Assembly (NCBI GenBank): GCA_964030475.1
Contig: CAXIPT010000003.1
Span: 3,760,536 to 3,824,535 of the forward strand
Direction of reading: 5' to 3'
From: Tethya wilhelma
Taxonomy: Eukaryota > Porifera > Demospongiae > Tethyida > Tethyidae
Length of the DNA: 64,000 nt
This document shows positions 36,301 to 49,000 of this stretch, one piece after another. The notes under the pieces were generated by a model. It was not told where the DNA came from and did no database searches. It saw only the letters and a program-made list of their open reading frames with translations. The first letter of the stretch is position 1. Each line of letters begins with the position of its first letter. Made by a program: the position numbers and the translations under genes.

Positions 36301-36661
36301 GAGTCAGTGGTCCCACCGACCTTATACTTACTGTCAGTACTCTATGAGAAATGAATGAAGACAGTTAGAGTCAGTCATCCAATGGATGCAACATGATTGT
36401 GAGTAACAGCTGGACAACAACATTAACACATAGGCTAAATTCCTCACTTGTACAAAGAGGCTGTCCAAAGTCACTCCACATGAGAAAGGGCTGGATGGAT
36501 TAGTGACCTAAGCCATGTTGGAACATAGAAACACAAGTAAAACAAGAAAACAAGGAAGTTATCTTACACCATAACACACACTACTAGTCAAACAAAACTT
36601 GAAAGTAAAGACTACACCTAGTGGAGTGAAGAACTTACAGCATCTTCATAGCAAACATGAA
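32230..36661 (-). CDS. VPS13: VPS13 N-terminal region exons (contig F), 5' end missing
   Basis: About 20 exons. The first visible is a fragment at 36661-36639 (HVCYEDA, donor GTAAGT), then VTNPSSPFSCGVTL (36511-36452), STDSKYKVGGTTDSESK (about 36.3), LAVYWNSQTKLMGPDLPEDW (about 36.15), IARPNQSSS (36.0), a module with PISAQAKLQLSMKP (35822-35698), WWRYAITAVLEEDVKRR (35595-35398), the Gly/Trp loop GGGWWGWTTSWIGGG (34998-34868), the family hallmark LYESIGYSEN (about 34.75), and later SPNMLLLDLGLFK and AFYDYFKLSLEDIHLM (33.0-33.25). The chorein N-terminal domain (first hundred or so residues) is not in the window: the contig ends at the N at 36662. Role: feeds lipid into the bridge at the donor membrane. 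Confidence 0.92.
32475..32562. repeat. Short inverted-repeat element
   Basis: TTAGCCTCGTACCCAG and CTGGGTACAAGGCTA form imperfect arms about 57 bases apart in a VPS13 intron. A similar half (GCCTGGGAACGTGGCTA) lies near 34548. No coding capacity. Confidence 0.5.
33263..33310. repeat. (GA)n microsatellite
   Basis: Uninterrupted GA dinucleotides in a VPS13 intron just upstream (plus coordinates) of an exon. Confidence 0.9.
33656..33851. mobile_element. MITE-like inverted-repeat element
   Basis: The left end TACCGTATAGCTAGAAATTT and the right end AAATTTCTAGCTATACGGGTA are inverted repeats, continuing inward through TTTTCGAGGA. The length is about 195 bp and it lies in a VPS13 intron. The TACCGTATAGC terminus matches the 1811-2022 element, indicating the same family. 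Confidence 0.8.
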
Positions 36662-36662
36662 N

Positions 36663-37053
36663 CAGTACATTCTTCAGTTTGAGCTTCAATGCAAGTGTCT
36701 TTGCAGGGCATGATGAGGAATCCCCTAGGATCACAGTAAGGGAAGTATACAAAACACAGAAAAATTCCTATTTTAGCAGAACAATTTGTATTGAGCAGCT
36801 TGTCAAAGGCTGCAAATCCTTTTGCAGCTTCACCAACATTTTGGTGTCCGATTATGTTGGGAAAGTGAGTTGAGTTGTAGCCGAATCTATTGCAGTAATG
36901 TTCAAAAGTAGTGCACTTTTCAGTAGTGACATCCAGGACACCACTAGGACCTTGTTCTGGCACTTGACGTCTGTCGAATGAAGGCATACTAGCTGTGTTG
37001 TGCAGAAACAACACTGCCAAAAGCAGCAAAGAGATGTTTACTTTGAAGATCAT
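36663..37053 (-). CDS. Secreted Frizzled-type cysteine-rich domain protein, 3' end cut
   Basis: About 130 aa seen before the contig end at 36662. The signal peptide (MIFKVNISLLLLAVLFLHN) is followed by a linker and a Frizzled CRD: CTTFEHYCNRFGYNSTHFPN, then FDKLLNTNCSAKIGIFLC, YFPYCDP, and MPCKDTCIEAQTEEC. The Cys spacing and the GYNSTxFPN signature are those of Wnt-binding CRDs. What follows is unknown, so it could be a short CRD protein, an sFRP like its neighbour, or a full Frizzled receptor. Same strand as the sFRP-like gene 0.9 kb away, suggesting a tandem family. Confidence 0.85.
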
Positions 37054-37988
37054 TCCTTAAGTGTAGAATGAAATGAACACAAAATTAGAATCACTGCAAT
37101 TTTTAATATTCAGTGCATGCAAGACTCTCTGGAAACAAAGACAGAGTTCAATACACGTTGTGTTTTATGGTACAGGAGACAGGAAGTGGTGGTTTCCTGT
37201 GTCTCTCAATTGTGTATGTATGATGGAGTGGAGTTTTGATAGGAATCAAGTACTCTGTTGCAATTTTACCCTTGTGAATTTGATGGGGTAATTCAATTAT
37301 GTGGAGTTCAGGTATGTTCCTTCCAGACTTGGTGCTTTGACACTGACCACACAATTGTAACAGGTGCACTATTATCGTGAGGACCTTATCACACTTTCCC
37401 AAATCACATTAGCTGTGGAGAGTCGGTGTAGAGGGCTAGCTATCCTTAAGGCCTTGACCGTGAAGAACTCTGATAAATTAAACTAACGACCATTACATTG
37501 TTTCTCGATCTCTGGGCCGGCGCCGCCTCTTGCGCATTACGCGCACAATAGTCTTGCGCATGCGCATACGTATACATATACCGCTCGATGAGCGATCCAT
37601 CACGGTCTGCAGAATTAATTATTATCACAAATGATGAATAGGCTTGAGGCTAATGTGCTCAAAAATTTGAGCATTATTATATTTAGCACTGCCTTGAAAT
37701 AACCACATTATTCCTGCTAATTTTCCTATTATTCTTTTAATTTCTATTATTATTCCTGATTTTTGAGACTCACACAACTTCAAATTAAAGTAAATATAAA
37801 TTTATGAATGTGGTACAATCAACAATAATGTATTATGGATAAAAAAGATAAAACCACACAATCACAATTATGACACCATACAAAAACAGAGCTCGGACTT
37901 TGCATCATTGTGAAATACAAGGGTGAGAATGTAATGATAATGCACTATCAATATGACTGAACATTTTTGAAATAGATAAAAATAAATG
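37054..37988. other. Intergenic region between the two CRD genes
   Basis: About 930 bp, AT-rich apart from a GC-rich patch near 37510-37570. I see no exon, tRNA or repeat I can support. The part next to 37054 should contain the promoter of the partial CRD gene. Confidence 0.5.
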
Positions 37989-39346
37989 TTAACAGAAATT
38001 TGTGCAACTGGTTCTGTGGGATCCTTGGCGGAAAATATTTGTTTCTATTACCCATTTTGGCATCCTCTTGCGATACTTTGGTATCCATGGTGATACCATT
38101 GAGTCATCACAGTACATTTTGAACATTGTGTTGCCATCTTTGTCTTGAATACAATATCCTGCAATCAAGTATTTCTTTCCGATCTTCATGTCAGGGCAGT
38201 TTGTGCAGTTCTCATTCCAGTCTGTCATAATTTCTGCAGACTCTGGCATTATCGGAGCCCTTCTACATTGATCAATGGGGCTGTTTTGTATCGATACATT
38301 TCTTTTGGATACAATTCCATAGTCCTCTCCATTTACAACATCAACTGTGTACACAACACTGCAGTCTTTATCAGATACTCTCTTACCGGTTATGTTCACA
38401 TGTACAGCTGCATGGAATAATGTAAAATGATAGTTAGGCATGGTATAGTTATCAAACTATAAATTATTATACCAGACCTAATAGTTAAACAATGGTAGAC
38501 ATTGGTAGTCATATGACACTCACCAAATTCAAAGCAGTTACGCTTGAATGAGTTAGCAGTGCACGATTTTCTGTACTTTCCTTTATGATTACAAGCTGGA
38601 CATGATGGTGCTGTTGGAGCTTGTGTTGAATCAGATGTTGGTTCTTCTTCTGACTCGGTTGGAGCTTGTGTTGAATCAGACGTTGGTTCTTCTCCTGACT
38701 CGGTAGTACTGCCAGACTCTGAGTTGCCACCACCGAGATTGTTAGTACATAGTCTGCCTTCTGGCTTACTTTCACTTGGAATAAAAATGTCGAGTTCTTT
38801 TAAGTTTGGTTGAATTGAATGATTGCACTGCAAGTGACGAGCCCAACCAACTCCGCCAGTTGCATTGGCTACTAGTGCAGTACATGAACTTTCGTGTATT
38901 GCCTCACATGTTTCTTGGCATGGGAATACAACATGGTTGAACACTTCTTCTGCAGAGGCTGGCTGATAGTATTGTGGAGTGCAGGTAGGAAAGTAGGACA
39001 GGCATAAGAACAGGATGATGTCTTGATGGCAATTCTGATCTTGAATACGATTGCCATAATAACGCTCAAATTCTGACAAGAGATAATCCAGCGTGTTATA
39101 TTGATGTTCTTCTACATCTTTGCTGTTTAATGCAGGTCTTGCTGGGTTGAAACTCAGTGTGTGGGTGCCGAACTGATTGCATATCGAGTGATGGTAAGGT
39201 AAACAACGTGGCAGTCTATAATTACCGGTTGATCCAATCGTCCAGAGTCCCTGGCTGTCAGACTGCCGTTTGGAGATGCTCCGAGCTTGCACGCAAATAG
39301 TAACAGTGACCATGATGAATAGCAATGAAAAACAAGCTTTCTCCAT
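37989..39346 (-). CDS. Secreted Frizzled-related protein-like (CRD plus netrin-like domain)
   Basis: Two exons: 39346-38524 and 38407-37989, joined in phase 1 (TTTG/GTGAGT to GCAG/CTGTA), 413 aa. Signal peptide (residues 1-21); Frizzled CRD about 47-155 (RCLPYHHSICNQFG, DIILFLCLSYFPTC, PCQETCEAIHESSC). A Ser/Thr/Glu linker contains two direct repeats of EEPTSDSTQAPT. A netrin-like (NTR) domain starts at CPACNHKGKYRKSCTANSFK and continues through AVHVNITGKRV, ENCTNCPDMKIGKKYLIAGYC to the stop. CRD followed by NTR is the sFRP layout, a secreted Wnt modulator. The CRD lacks the GYNxTxFPN signature of its neighbour and is more diverged. No named orthologue is assigned. Confidence 0.87.
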
Positions 39347-39783
39347 GTCTATGCCTTTCAGAGTTTTCGTAGCGCGGTAGTATTATATTAAGTTCCTGAA
39401 TTTGGAAACGGGTAAAGATGTAGCCCTCTGGCCTGCTTTTATGGATGCGGAGCGAAGCCAGCCAACATCCCAGCATGCAGGACATGTATGAATGTTGATT
39501 AATTGCAACTAGATTAGTGCTACCAGCACGTAACGTACAGAGAAACCTCTAGACCTGCGGTTCAGATTACTCAATTCATTGTAATTATCAGAGATGTTGT
39601 TAGACAGAAGAATTATGTAACAATGGGTGGGGCTGGTACAGCCAATTAATAATAATGCGTGGGTAGTGAGCAACTACATGTATAACCATAGTACATTGTA
39701 TAATTATATCTATGATACAGAGTTAAAAAAAAACAAACAGAAATAAATAACAATATTATAATTATACAGTCATATAAAATTGC

Positions 39784-42700
39784 TCATATATCGGAGACTT
39801 CTAAAGCTTGTACACGAGCAAGTATTTGCAGTTGAAATGGACTGCGGCTCTCATTAAAATCTGTGCTCTCTGATCCTCTCTCTTCCCTGGCTCTTGATTG
39901 GCTCTCCAAGTGAGCTTGCTGCAATTACATCATATTATTATTATTGTACAAGTTCAATCATGCTTATGGTAATTCCATGCCATGCACACAAATTTTGTGA
40001 CAGCATTGCTAAGCACCTTAAGCAGGTGTTAATAAGTGTTCTGTTTATGTAAGCACATCCCTTCAATGAAGTGAAGGCTGTCATTATCTACCCACAAAAA
40101 TCCAAGCCATTTCCCTGTTCTAGACTTGATTGTGTAACCATAGCATCATACTGGTGCACAGCTTGCAACCAAGCGTTTGTTACCAGCTAATAGTTACAGT
40201 CTATGTCATGTAATGTAATTGGTCAGAGCAGCATGTCGTTTGAGAAAGGGTTCACTTTGAACCATAATTCCTTCAAAGCACACACCATAGACAGTTATGT
40301 AGCCTCATGGCTCCATACAGACAGGGGTGTGGAACTGACACATCAAAGCTCCTTAATCTCACTGCCACTTCTAATTCAAGGAACCCAACTTCCCACATCT
40401 CACACACATGACAGCAATTAGAACACTAGGTTATTATAGAATATAAGTTTAGTGGGACAAAATTAAAAATTAATGCTACTTACACTGGTTGGTGGTCGTG
40501 AGACCCAGGCAGGTCTCGGTCTGTAATTTGGTGAGGGCTTCACAAGAGTGGTGGTTTGCATGTTGCCCATTGAGCACCTCTTTCTAGACAGTTCCATGTA
40601 TTCAGCAGGAGTCGGCAGTCTTGGAGGTGGGGGAAGGGGCTCGAGAGGGGGACCCTATAATAATTACAACAAAGACAGCCCATTATTAGAATGACATAAA
40701 AGAGTGTGTGTACACTCCTCGTGGTGGCTGGAATCCCAGTACAAAAAGATGATAATCTCATTATGCCCAACCCCTAATCGTTATCTCTATATCACCACAT
40801 CGTTGAGAACCTGTGTGTGTTGGTTTTGACAATGAGTAAAATTGTTATCGTGCCATTCATGGCGAAACCAATTACATGTGTGCCGGTGTGCCATAAAGCA
40901 GTGTACAAGAACTCTAAGAGTACACACAAAGACTAAAATAACTCGCTTAAGACCAGATGTTCCATTATTCCCATGAATGTGGGCCTGCGTGGGTCTGTGT
41001 GCGTGTGTGTGTGTGTTTGAATAGTATTATGCCAATGGGTGGGAGAGGTGAAGCAGGAATCCAAAAACAGAAACTCTCTCTTCTTCCATTAAAATTTTAA
41101 TGTAGGGTACGTGTATGTTACTTGCCTGTGCGTGCACGAGTTGCAATAACTACACAAACGGTTCACTAGAATTACAACAACTATTACACAACGTTACCAA
41201 TAGCGACACATGCATGCACACCGTGTAGCTATATCGAATAACTTGCTCTCAAATTACGCAGCCTGCAGCACACGCACAAACCTACACAGAGACGAGCTCA
41301 CTTTGAACAAATTTTAGCCAATGTTTTTCACATGCAATCCCATAGCGCAACAAAAACAACACAAGGCACACACGTCACAACGTACAGACTGCAAAGAGTA
41401 GCCCTCTCAAGCATGCATGCATGCCTCACTGGGTTCCTCTACATGTGTAGGCAATGGCACACGATGAGAACCTATAACTGAGCTGGTGCAAGCATCAGAA
41501 AAATGTCGCCGATGAAATTATCGTCCTGATCCGTATAATTGTAACAAATTTGCCATATGTGGCCAAATGAGGCTACACATGATATCAGTAGCAGTGTGTC
41601 TCCACTGGTGGAATTCAAGGTATGAGTGTGTCTAAGATTTCCACCTGGTGGCGTCAGCTAGGTGAAAAATCCACGGCATAAAAAAATGAGTGTGTATATT
41701 CCACAGACCAGTGAGCAGTAAGAATGCCACTATACATATTGGTTCAGTACCATAGTACCGAGTGCTCTATATAATAATGTATGTGGATGAAGGAAGTTGA
41801 CATGTACCCCATGCTGCACACAGCTGGCGTGAGTTGTGTTCCCATGGCTGTGTCAATTATGGTATCCTCTTCCAAGGACTTCCCTAGCTATTTGCACAAC
41901 AAATTACCAAACACTTTTGAACCATGTAAGAAAACACACGCACACAAGCAGGTACATAACATGGGGTAATTATCATGAAATGCACTGCACCCTACACATC
42001 ATATGCATTGTGTGTGTGTGTGTTCACCACAGCTTCCTTTAGCTCTATGCAAACAGCAGAGCACCTCTAGCAGGAGAGGGAATAGGACAGGAATTAAGAG
42101 TCTGCACCCTCTAACCGAGACAGTGAGCTCAAAACCACAGACTACTCAGAGACTCACAACTGGGAGGATGCTATCCAAACCCAATCAGACTCATCTATCA
42201 GTGTGGGTGAATATCAAACGCAAGGGACTTGTCGTTTGGCTGTACCCTACGCAAACACATCGACCCGAACGTTGTGACAGTCCCTTCACATGTGTGTGTT
42301 GTGTGAATGAGTGAGCCGGCCCACTCGTTACTGTTACATAGTTGGGGTGATAGACGTGCGAAGGAGAAAAAAACAAACAATTGTCGAAATTCAAAATTCG
42401 ATTCATTTCCTTTTGTCTTTAGAGATATCAATTTGTACACAAACGACTAGTCAATAGCATTCTCTCTTTGTTGCGGGTTTAGCTGTTTGTGCTCTCAAGA
42501 TTGCAATGTGTCTATAGGCAATGAGTGTTGACCGCCACTGTCAGTGCAGTAGGTGGTTGAAAAACAGCTGTGGATGGTTGGCAGTAGACAAAATAAACAG
42601 GTTCGTGATTAATTGTAAATGAAAGACGATTCCCAAACTACACTGGAGAACCAATTCACTTGGAACAAACAAAACCAATAATACTAGTGGAAATTGAATG

Positions 42701-42961
42701 GAGATAGTAAGAGAGGTATGCGTGGGTGCCATTACGAATGAATGCAGCTCTTTGCATGAAATATGAGAGCATTTTCTGCACAAAAGGGTAACAATTCAAA
42801 AGTACAAAGTCGGCCGTGATTAGAGTGCACCGCATCAAAGGTACGGAATGTAACTCTCTCCACACAGAAACCAGCAACAAACAACACCTTATGCACGGTT
42901 ACGAACTCTATCACACAAGAGCACAACATATGGTTTCTAGTAAAGAAATTTTCTCCACATC

Positions 42962-43043
<82 letters not shown>

Positions 43044-46000
43044 AGCACATGCATGGTATTGTTGTCAGAGGGATAAATTGTGTTTCAATTGAAAAAGGAA
43101 AGCCGATCTGAGAAAGAGTTGAGGCATGCGGATATGTAGACTGGAAGATCATTTTCTTCTCACTGCAAGAATCCCGGGACACATCACAGACGCTGTATCG
43201 CAGACAATGTCATTTGTTGAATATTTCTACAGACTGTGTTGATTCTAGCCGGTAAAATTTTCCGGTATTCATGCATATAGATGATGCACTAATCCAATAA
43301 AGATTCCAGCACTTCTGTGGTAACATGCATTGCTGCTGGATAGACACGTCAACATGGAGGGAAGGATATATGATCTCCAAGCTGAGGCATGCAGAAAGTG
43401 CAGACTGCGTAATACCTCACGGCATTATAATTAACATTAGCTCAATGCAATACTAATTTTCTCTACCAAGGAACCATTGAAGTGTATTGATGGCTGGTTA
43501 GGATCTCAGACCATGTCTAGCAATGATACACTCTTGATACAGGCAACACAGAACAGTAAGTAAAAGAACGCATGACTGTATGTACTACTACCATATATCA
43601 CACGAGGCATATCCCCCACCTCAGTCGGTAAACCCTCTCTCCTTATCTGGCAGTGTTCTAATGATTCCTACACTATCTGAGAGGTGTAGAGGCACGTATG
43701 CACATTCCATTGCATGATTCAAACCAACACACAGTAGAGCAAGTACAGCTAAAAGTACTATACACTATTACTATACTAACTGACTATTAGCATCCCATAT
43801 CGCATCATACATCAGCGGCACAGCATGGCATGGATCATTAGTGGGCATGTTTATGCATGTAGCTGGGTGCTAGGTGATGACATGCAATTAGACACCTGTT
43901 AGGGTTTACAAAACACTTCCCAGTGTACACTGCTCCATGGCAACCGGTGATGTGTGCTCTTTTTCAGTGGGTGAAAGAATCCCACATCCCCAATGATGGG
44001 TGGACATTGACCAAAGATCATCATAGGTGGTCAGCAGGAGCATGCCTGACAGCTTCACTGCTTATACTTCCAATCAATAGTCCAACCACATGAAAGGCTT
44101 GAGCTATTTAGCAGGTCCATTGGATGTGATGTTACATAAAATTATGAGGCAAGTTGGTATGAGAGTGATAAAATGTGTGCATAGCCTCATAAACCAGGCC
44201 CCACTAGGCTAATGTGTGCGTGCTTACTGGAAGAATTTTCGGCAGTGACGAATCTTTGGCTCCTTTTTTCCCTTTCTTGCCTTTGCCTCCTTTGCCTCCT
44301 TTAGCTCCTCCTGAAGCCTTTGGCTTGTCCTTACCACCTGCAAACATCATACAAGCACAAATGAAACGGAAACGTATCACTTTATTCATGACACAAGAAT
44401 CTCTACCATCAACCACATTGCACACAGCCAAGCATAAACATATCCCTTTCATACTAATTCTTATTATTGGTTGGTTCCTGTAATGACACGGTTATTCTTA
44501 CATCTTCCTGGAAGGACACTAAGGAGACATGTGTTTAGAGGGATTGAGGTACTAAGAAAGGAAACAGTGAATTGGTAGCTGAGACATCTCAACTGTCACA
44601 GGCAACAGCATGTCTCCAAGATACAACCTTGACGCAATGTTACCTAACAACACAGCCCAACTACACTGATTCAATGATTAATGAACTCATAAAAACTCTA
44701 AGGTGACCCACTTCAATGTGACCAATTATTGTATTGACAAGCAGTATATACTCCATGGTAGCCTAGGAGAATGCAGCTAGGGAACAGATGGCTCCCCCCT
44801 CTCTCTCTCTCTCTCAGTACCACAATGGTGGCCAGTGAGTGGGAAGAGAATCACAAACACAAAACCACGTGGAAGTGCTCTACAAAACAAACAAGCTTAA
44901 AATTTAATTTTTTTTATTGATCATGTAGCGGTGAGTTAATAATAGCATTGAAGAAGGCTGTTGCTATAGGATTGAACTCACCAAAGAGATGGACTATGTG
45001 TCACACACTATGCATTAAAATGCTCGGCATATCTGCACTGTGTGATGAAACCCTCATCAGAGCAATGAAGGACACATGTTGTGCTTGGCTACCACCATAT
45101 GGTCAGATTTCCTTCCTTTTATGTACACTCAGGTGGGGTCGACTCAGGTGGGCCGACTCAGGTGGGCCGACTCCGAGTGTATGTGTGTGCCCTCTGAGCA
45201 TTGCAAGTCTTGAAATTTATATTCACAGATCCAAGCAATTATGGTAGCACTTTTGTAGGTTCAACGGACCATCAAGCAGGGAATGAAATTTAGTGCTGCA
45301 CACAAAGCCACCGAGAGGATGTTGCATCAAGCACAAAAAATATATATTTTGTGCCTTACACTCTTAATTAATTTGTGTGTATGTGGCACACAGTCCCACC
45401 ACCAAACCACATTCACTGGTAGTTCAAATACAATCAACAATGCACACAAGAATGCAGCACATTCAATCAACGAGAATAAAACAGTTCCACCCTCTCAGCT
45501 TACACATATGCATATAAGACAAACTTTGAGCTCACTCAAAAGTTCCTCGCGCGTCAGCGTCAGACAGACCCAGGAGTGAGATACCAGGTGTGTAGGGCAC
45601 ATGCATACCTGATTTCATAGCTAAAATTGGGCAATCAATCTTACTCCATGGACCGGTGACCTCCCTCACCTACAATGTGAACTATGCAACTTCAGGCAAG
45701 CATGCTATCATTAGCATTACCCGACAAGGTAATTAATTATCCAGGAGGAGAGAAAAAAAAATGTCAGAACCCTCCACCCAAAATACTTCTGACAAAACAA
45801 TCACGGTGTCTTATTTGGGAATTACATAACGTCACTCACTCAGGATATCAAGGTTGAGATGCTTACCTTTCTTCTCAACTGGTGGTGGCAGGGTGGCCAT
45901 CTTGGCGTAGATGATGGCATAGATGTAGTCATCACCCCAGTTCCTGGCTACCTCCATTGCAGTATCACCGTGTTTATTTTCTAGTGTCACTTTAGCTCTG

Positions 46001-49000
46001 CATTAATGTACATATGTGTGTGTGTGTGTGTGTGTGTGTGTTGTATTTGCAATAATGACTAGTATCACTGAGAGGAATCTAACTCACTCACCCTCTCTCA
46101 ATCAGCAGCTTGACAATCTCTTTCTGTGAGGTCTCGATGGCTCTCATTAATGGGGTGCCTCCATTAATTGACTGGGCGTCAATATTTGCACCAGCATCCA
46201 GCAATAACTTGACCACCTTCTCCTACACACACACACATTAAGATGAAACCATTAATATTGAAATCGCTAATGCTCCCACTAACTGGCCACGATTCATTCA
46301 AGTCACACTATCCATTGATTTATAATGAGCACACACAGCACACATACACAGAGCCGTGTGCGACCTCACAGAACATATTGGATATCCTCTTACTAATGAC
46401 TATCAATCTTTAACAAGGCAATAAAGAGGACAGGATAAACAAGAAACCACTTGAGATGCAATCCATTGTTTGTTTGTAAACACAATAATCGCTTTCAAGC
46501 CTCCCGGCAAAAAGCCCGGCAAATTACATGCATGCACATACATGCCACACATGTACACTAGTACACACAGCAAACAACAATAGAGGACATTATGGCGGTC
46601 TTTAGAGCACTTAGCTCCCTCTTGAAAGTACTTAGGGGTTCCGTAGAAATGAATTTAATTACGATATTTTCCAAACATTGCCTAATTCAAAGGAAGCGCA
46701 CATGGTGTGGAATAATGAGGCACATGTACAGCAGCAGTATTGGTGATTGAAATAACTTGGCACAACTGATCCCCTCTCACACTTTCTACATTACATATCA
46801 AAAAACACTTTGTTCGACCATTAGTGCCTTGGACAAACAGCAAATTGGAGTCTCACGCTCTCAGGTGCTTCACTGAAACAGAATATACCATTTATAGAGC
46901 AGGCTGGTGCATGCACGAGCTCGTGGAATGTCGGCTATGTCCGTCCAATGTCCAATACAAACTACACCTACGCACCCCATCACAGTGCACCGCAACACAA
47001 ACAGGAGAAGGAGGGGGTAGATGAAAAATCTCGAACATGTGCATTTCTACAATACTCATCCCAGCCACACAGCACATGCCCACCATTATCACTAATAGCT
47101 GTTCCTCTCATGATCACACTGAACAATTTTTGGAAGTGGAATACCATCACAAATATAGGTCTCCAAGAAAAAACAATTTTCACGGTAAATGTTTAGGAAT
47201 TTAGGAATTAGAAGATTCCTTGAGTACACATTCTCACGTGTAGACTTCCTTTCAGCGGTGACAAGCCCAGTGAAAATACAAAGGAACAACAACAACAACC
47301 ACCACCATCCAACTCTGGAGTGCACATAACTCTTTGGTTTGGTAAGCAAACACACAATTACATTGAATGTAGAGCATCACAATCTTGGTAACAAAGTGTG
47401 GTAAGTCTAATTACTCCCTTTGGGTTAGTTAGCCATTCACCTATCAGCCCCCTTTGATCTAAGCTTCAGGGCTACACAGGCCCACATGAGAGGGTTGGTA
47501 GGTGAAAGCTTCCAGTTTGGCAAACACATAGGCATTCACAAGGGCTGGAGCTACACACAAGCATGCTGGTGCACTTGTAACAGGCCATAATATCAACTTA
47601 GTGGCAAGTATAACCTGATAAACTAAAATGTCTAGACATCAGTGGTGAAAAAAATTGCTCAAAAAAAAAAAATTGACCATGCTCCCTGATAAGATAGCAT
47701 TGGTTAGGCCACTGTGATATCTAGAGCACAGGCTGGTGCAACCACACACTGGAGTCAGAGACACAGACAGTGAGAGAGTAAGCTGAGTGTCTGAGAGGCT
47801 GGATGAAGCAACCACAAGATACGCTAGTCTACATGCAGTGATTCACTGGAATTCGATCGAATTAAATCTAAATTCTTTCCCATGGGTCCCCTAATAGTGC
47901 AAGACAGTAGACATTAAGAGCTGACTGGGGGCAAATACTTAGAAATGAAAAGAATGTGCACGGATAACAAAAACAGGAATATAGGGCTTTGAGGAGTATC
48001 AGATCACCCTCCCAACGTCATTTAAGATGAAACCATTAATATTGAAATCGCTAATGCTCCCACTAACTGGCCACGATTCATTCAAGTCACACTATCCATT
48101 GATTTATAATGAGCACACACAGCACACATACACAGAGCCGTGTGCGACCTCACAGGGCATATTGGATATCCTCTTACTAATGACTATCAATCTTTAACAA
48201 GGCAATAAAGAGGACACGATAAACAAGAAACCACTTGAGATGCAATCCATTGTTTGTTTGTAAACACAATAATCGCTTTCAAGCCTCCCGGCAAAAAGCC
48301 TGGCAAATTACATGCATGCACATACATGCCACACATGTACACTAGTACACACCGCAAACAGCAATAGAGGACATTATGGCGGTCTTTAGAGCACTTAGCT
48401 CCCTCTTGAGAGTACTTAGGGGTTCCGTTGAAATGAATTTAATTACGATATTTTCCAAACATTGCCTAATTCAAAGGAAGCGCACATGGTGTGGAATAAT
48501 GAGGCACATGTACAGCAGCAGTATTGGTGATTGAAATAACTTGGCACAACTGATCCCCTCTCACACTTTCTACATTACATATCAAAAAACACTTTGTTCG
48601 ACCATTAGTGCCTTGGACAAACAGCAAATTAGAGTCTCACGCTCTCAGGTGCTTCACTGAAACAGAATATACCATTTATAGAGCAGGCTGGTGCATGCAC
48701 GAGCTCGTGGAATGTCGGCTATGTCCGTCCAATGTCCAATACAAACTACACCTACGCACCCCATCACAGTGCACCGCAACACAAACAGGAGAAGGAGGGG
48801 GTAGATGAAAAATCTCGAACATGTGCATTTCTACAATACTCATCCCAGCCACACAGCACATGCCCACCATTATCACTAATAGCTGTTCCTCTCATGATCA
48901 CACCAAACAATTTTTGGAAGTGGAATACCATCACAAATATAGGTCTCCAAGAAAAAACAATTTTCACAGTAAATGTTTAGGAATTTAGGAATTAGAAGAT

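Noticed and set aside
39481..39783. Further exon between the sFRP-like gene and ANKEF1
   Set aside because: AT-rich, no splice-bounded open frame; the ANKEF1 stop at 39784-39786 gives a full-length family C-terminus.
46824..48980. Pairs of conserved short frames (66 and 82 codons) in both copies of the intronic duplication
   Set aside because: They are conserved only because the DNA is duplicated. No domain, no splice context, and several frames overlap on both strands.
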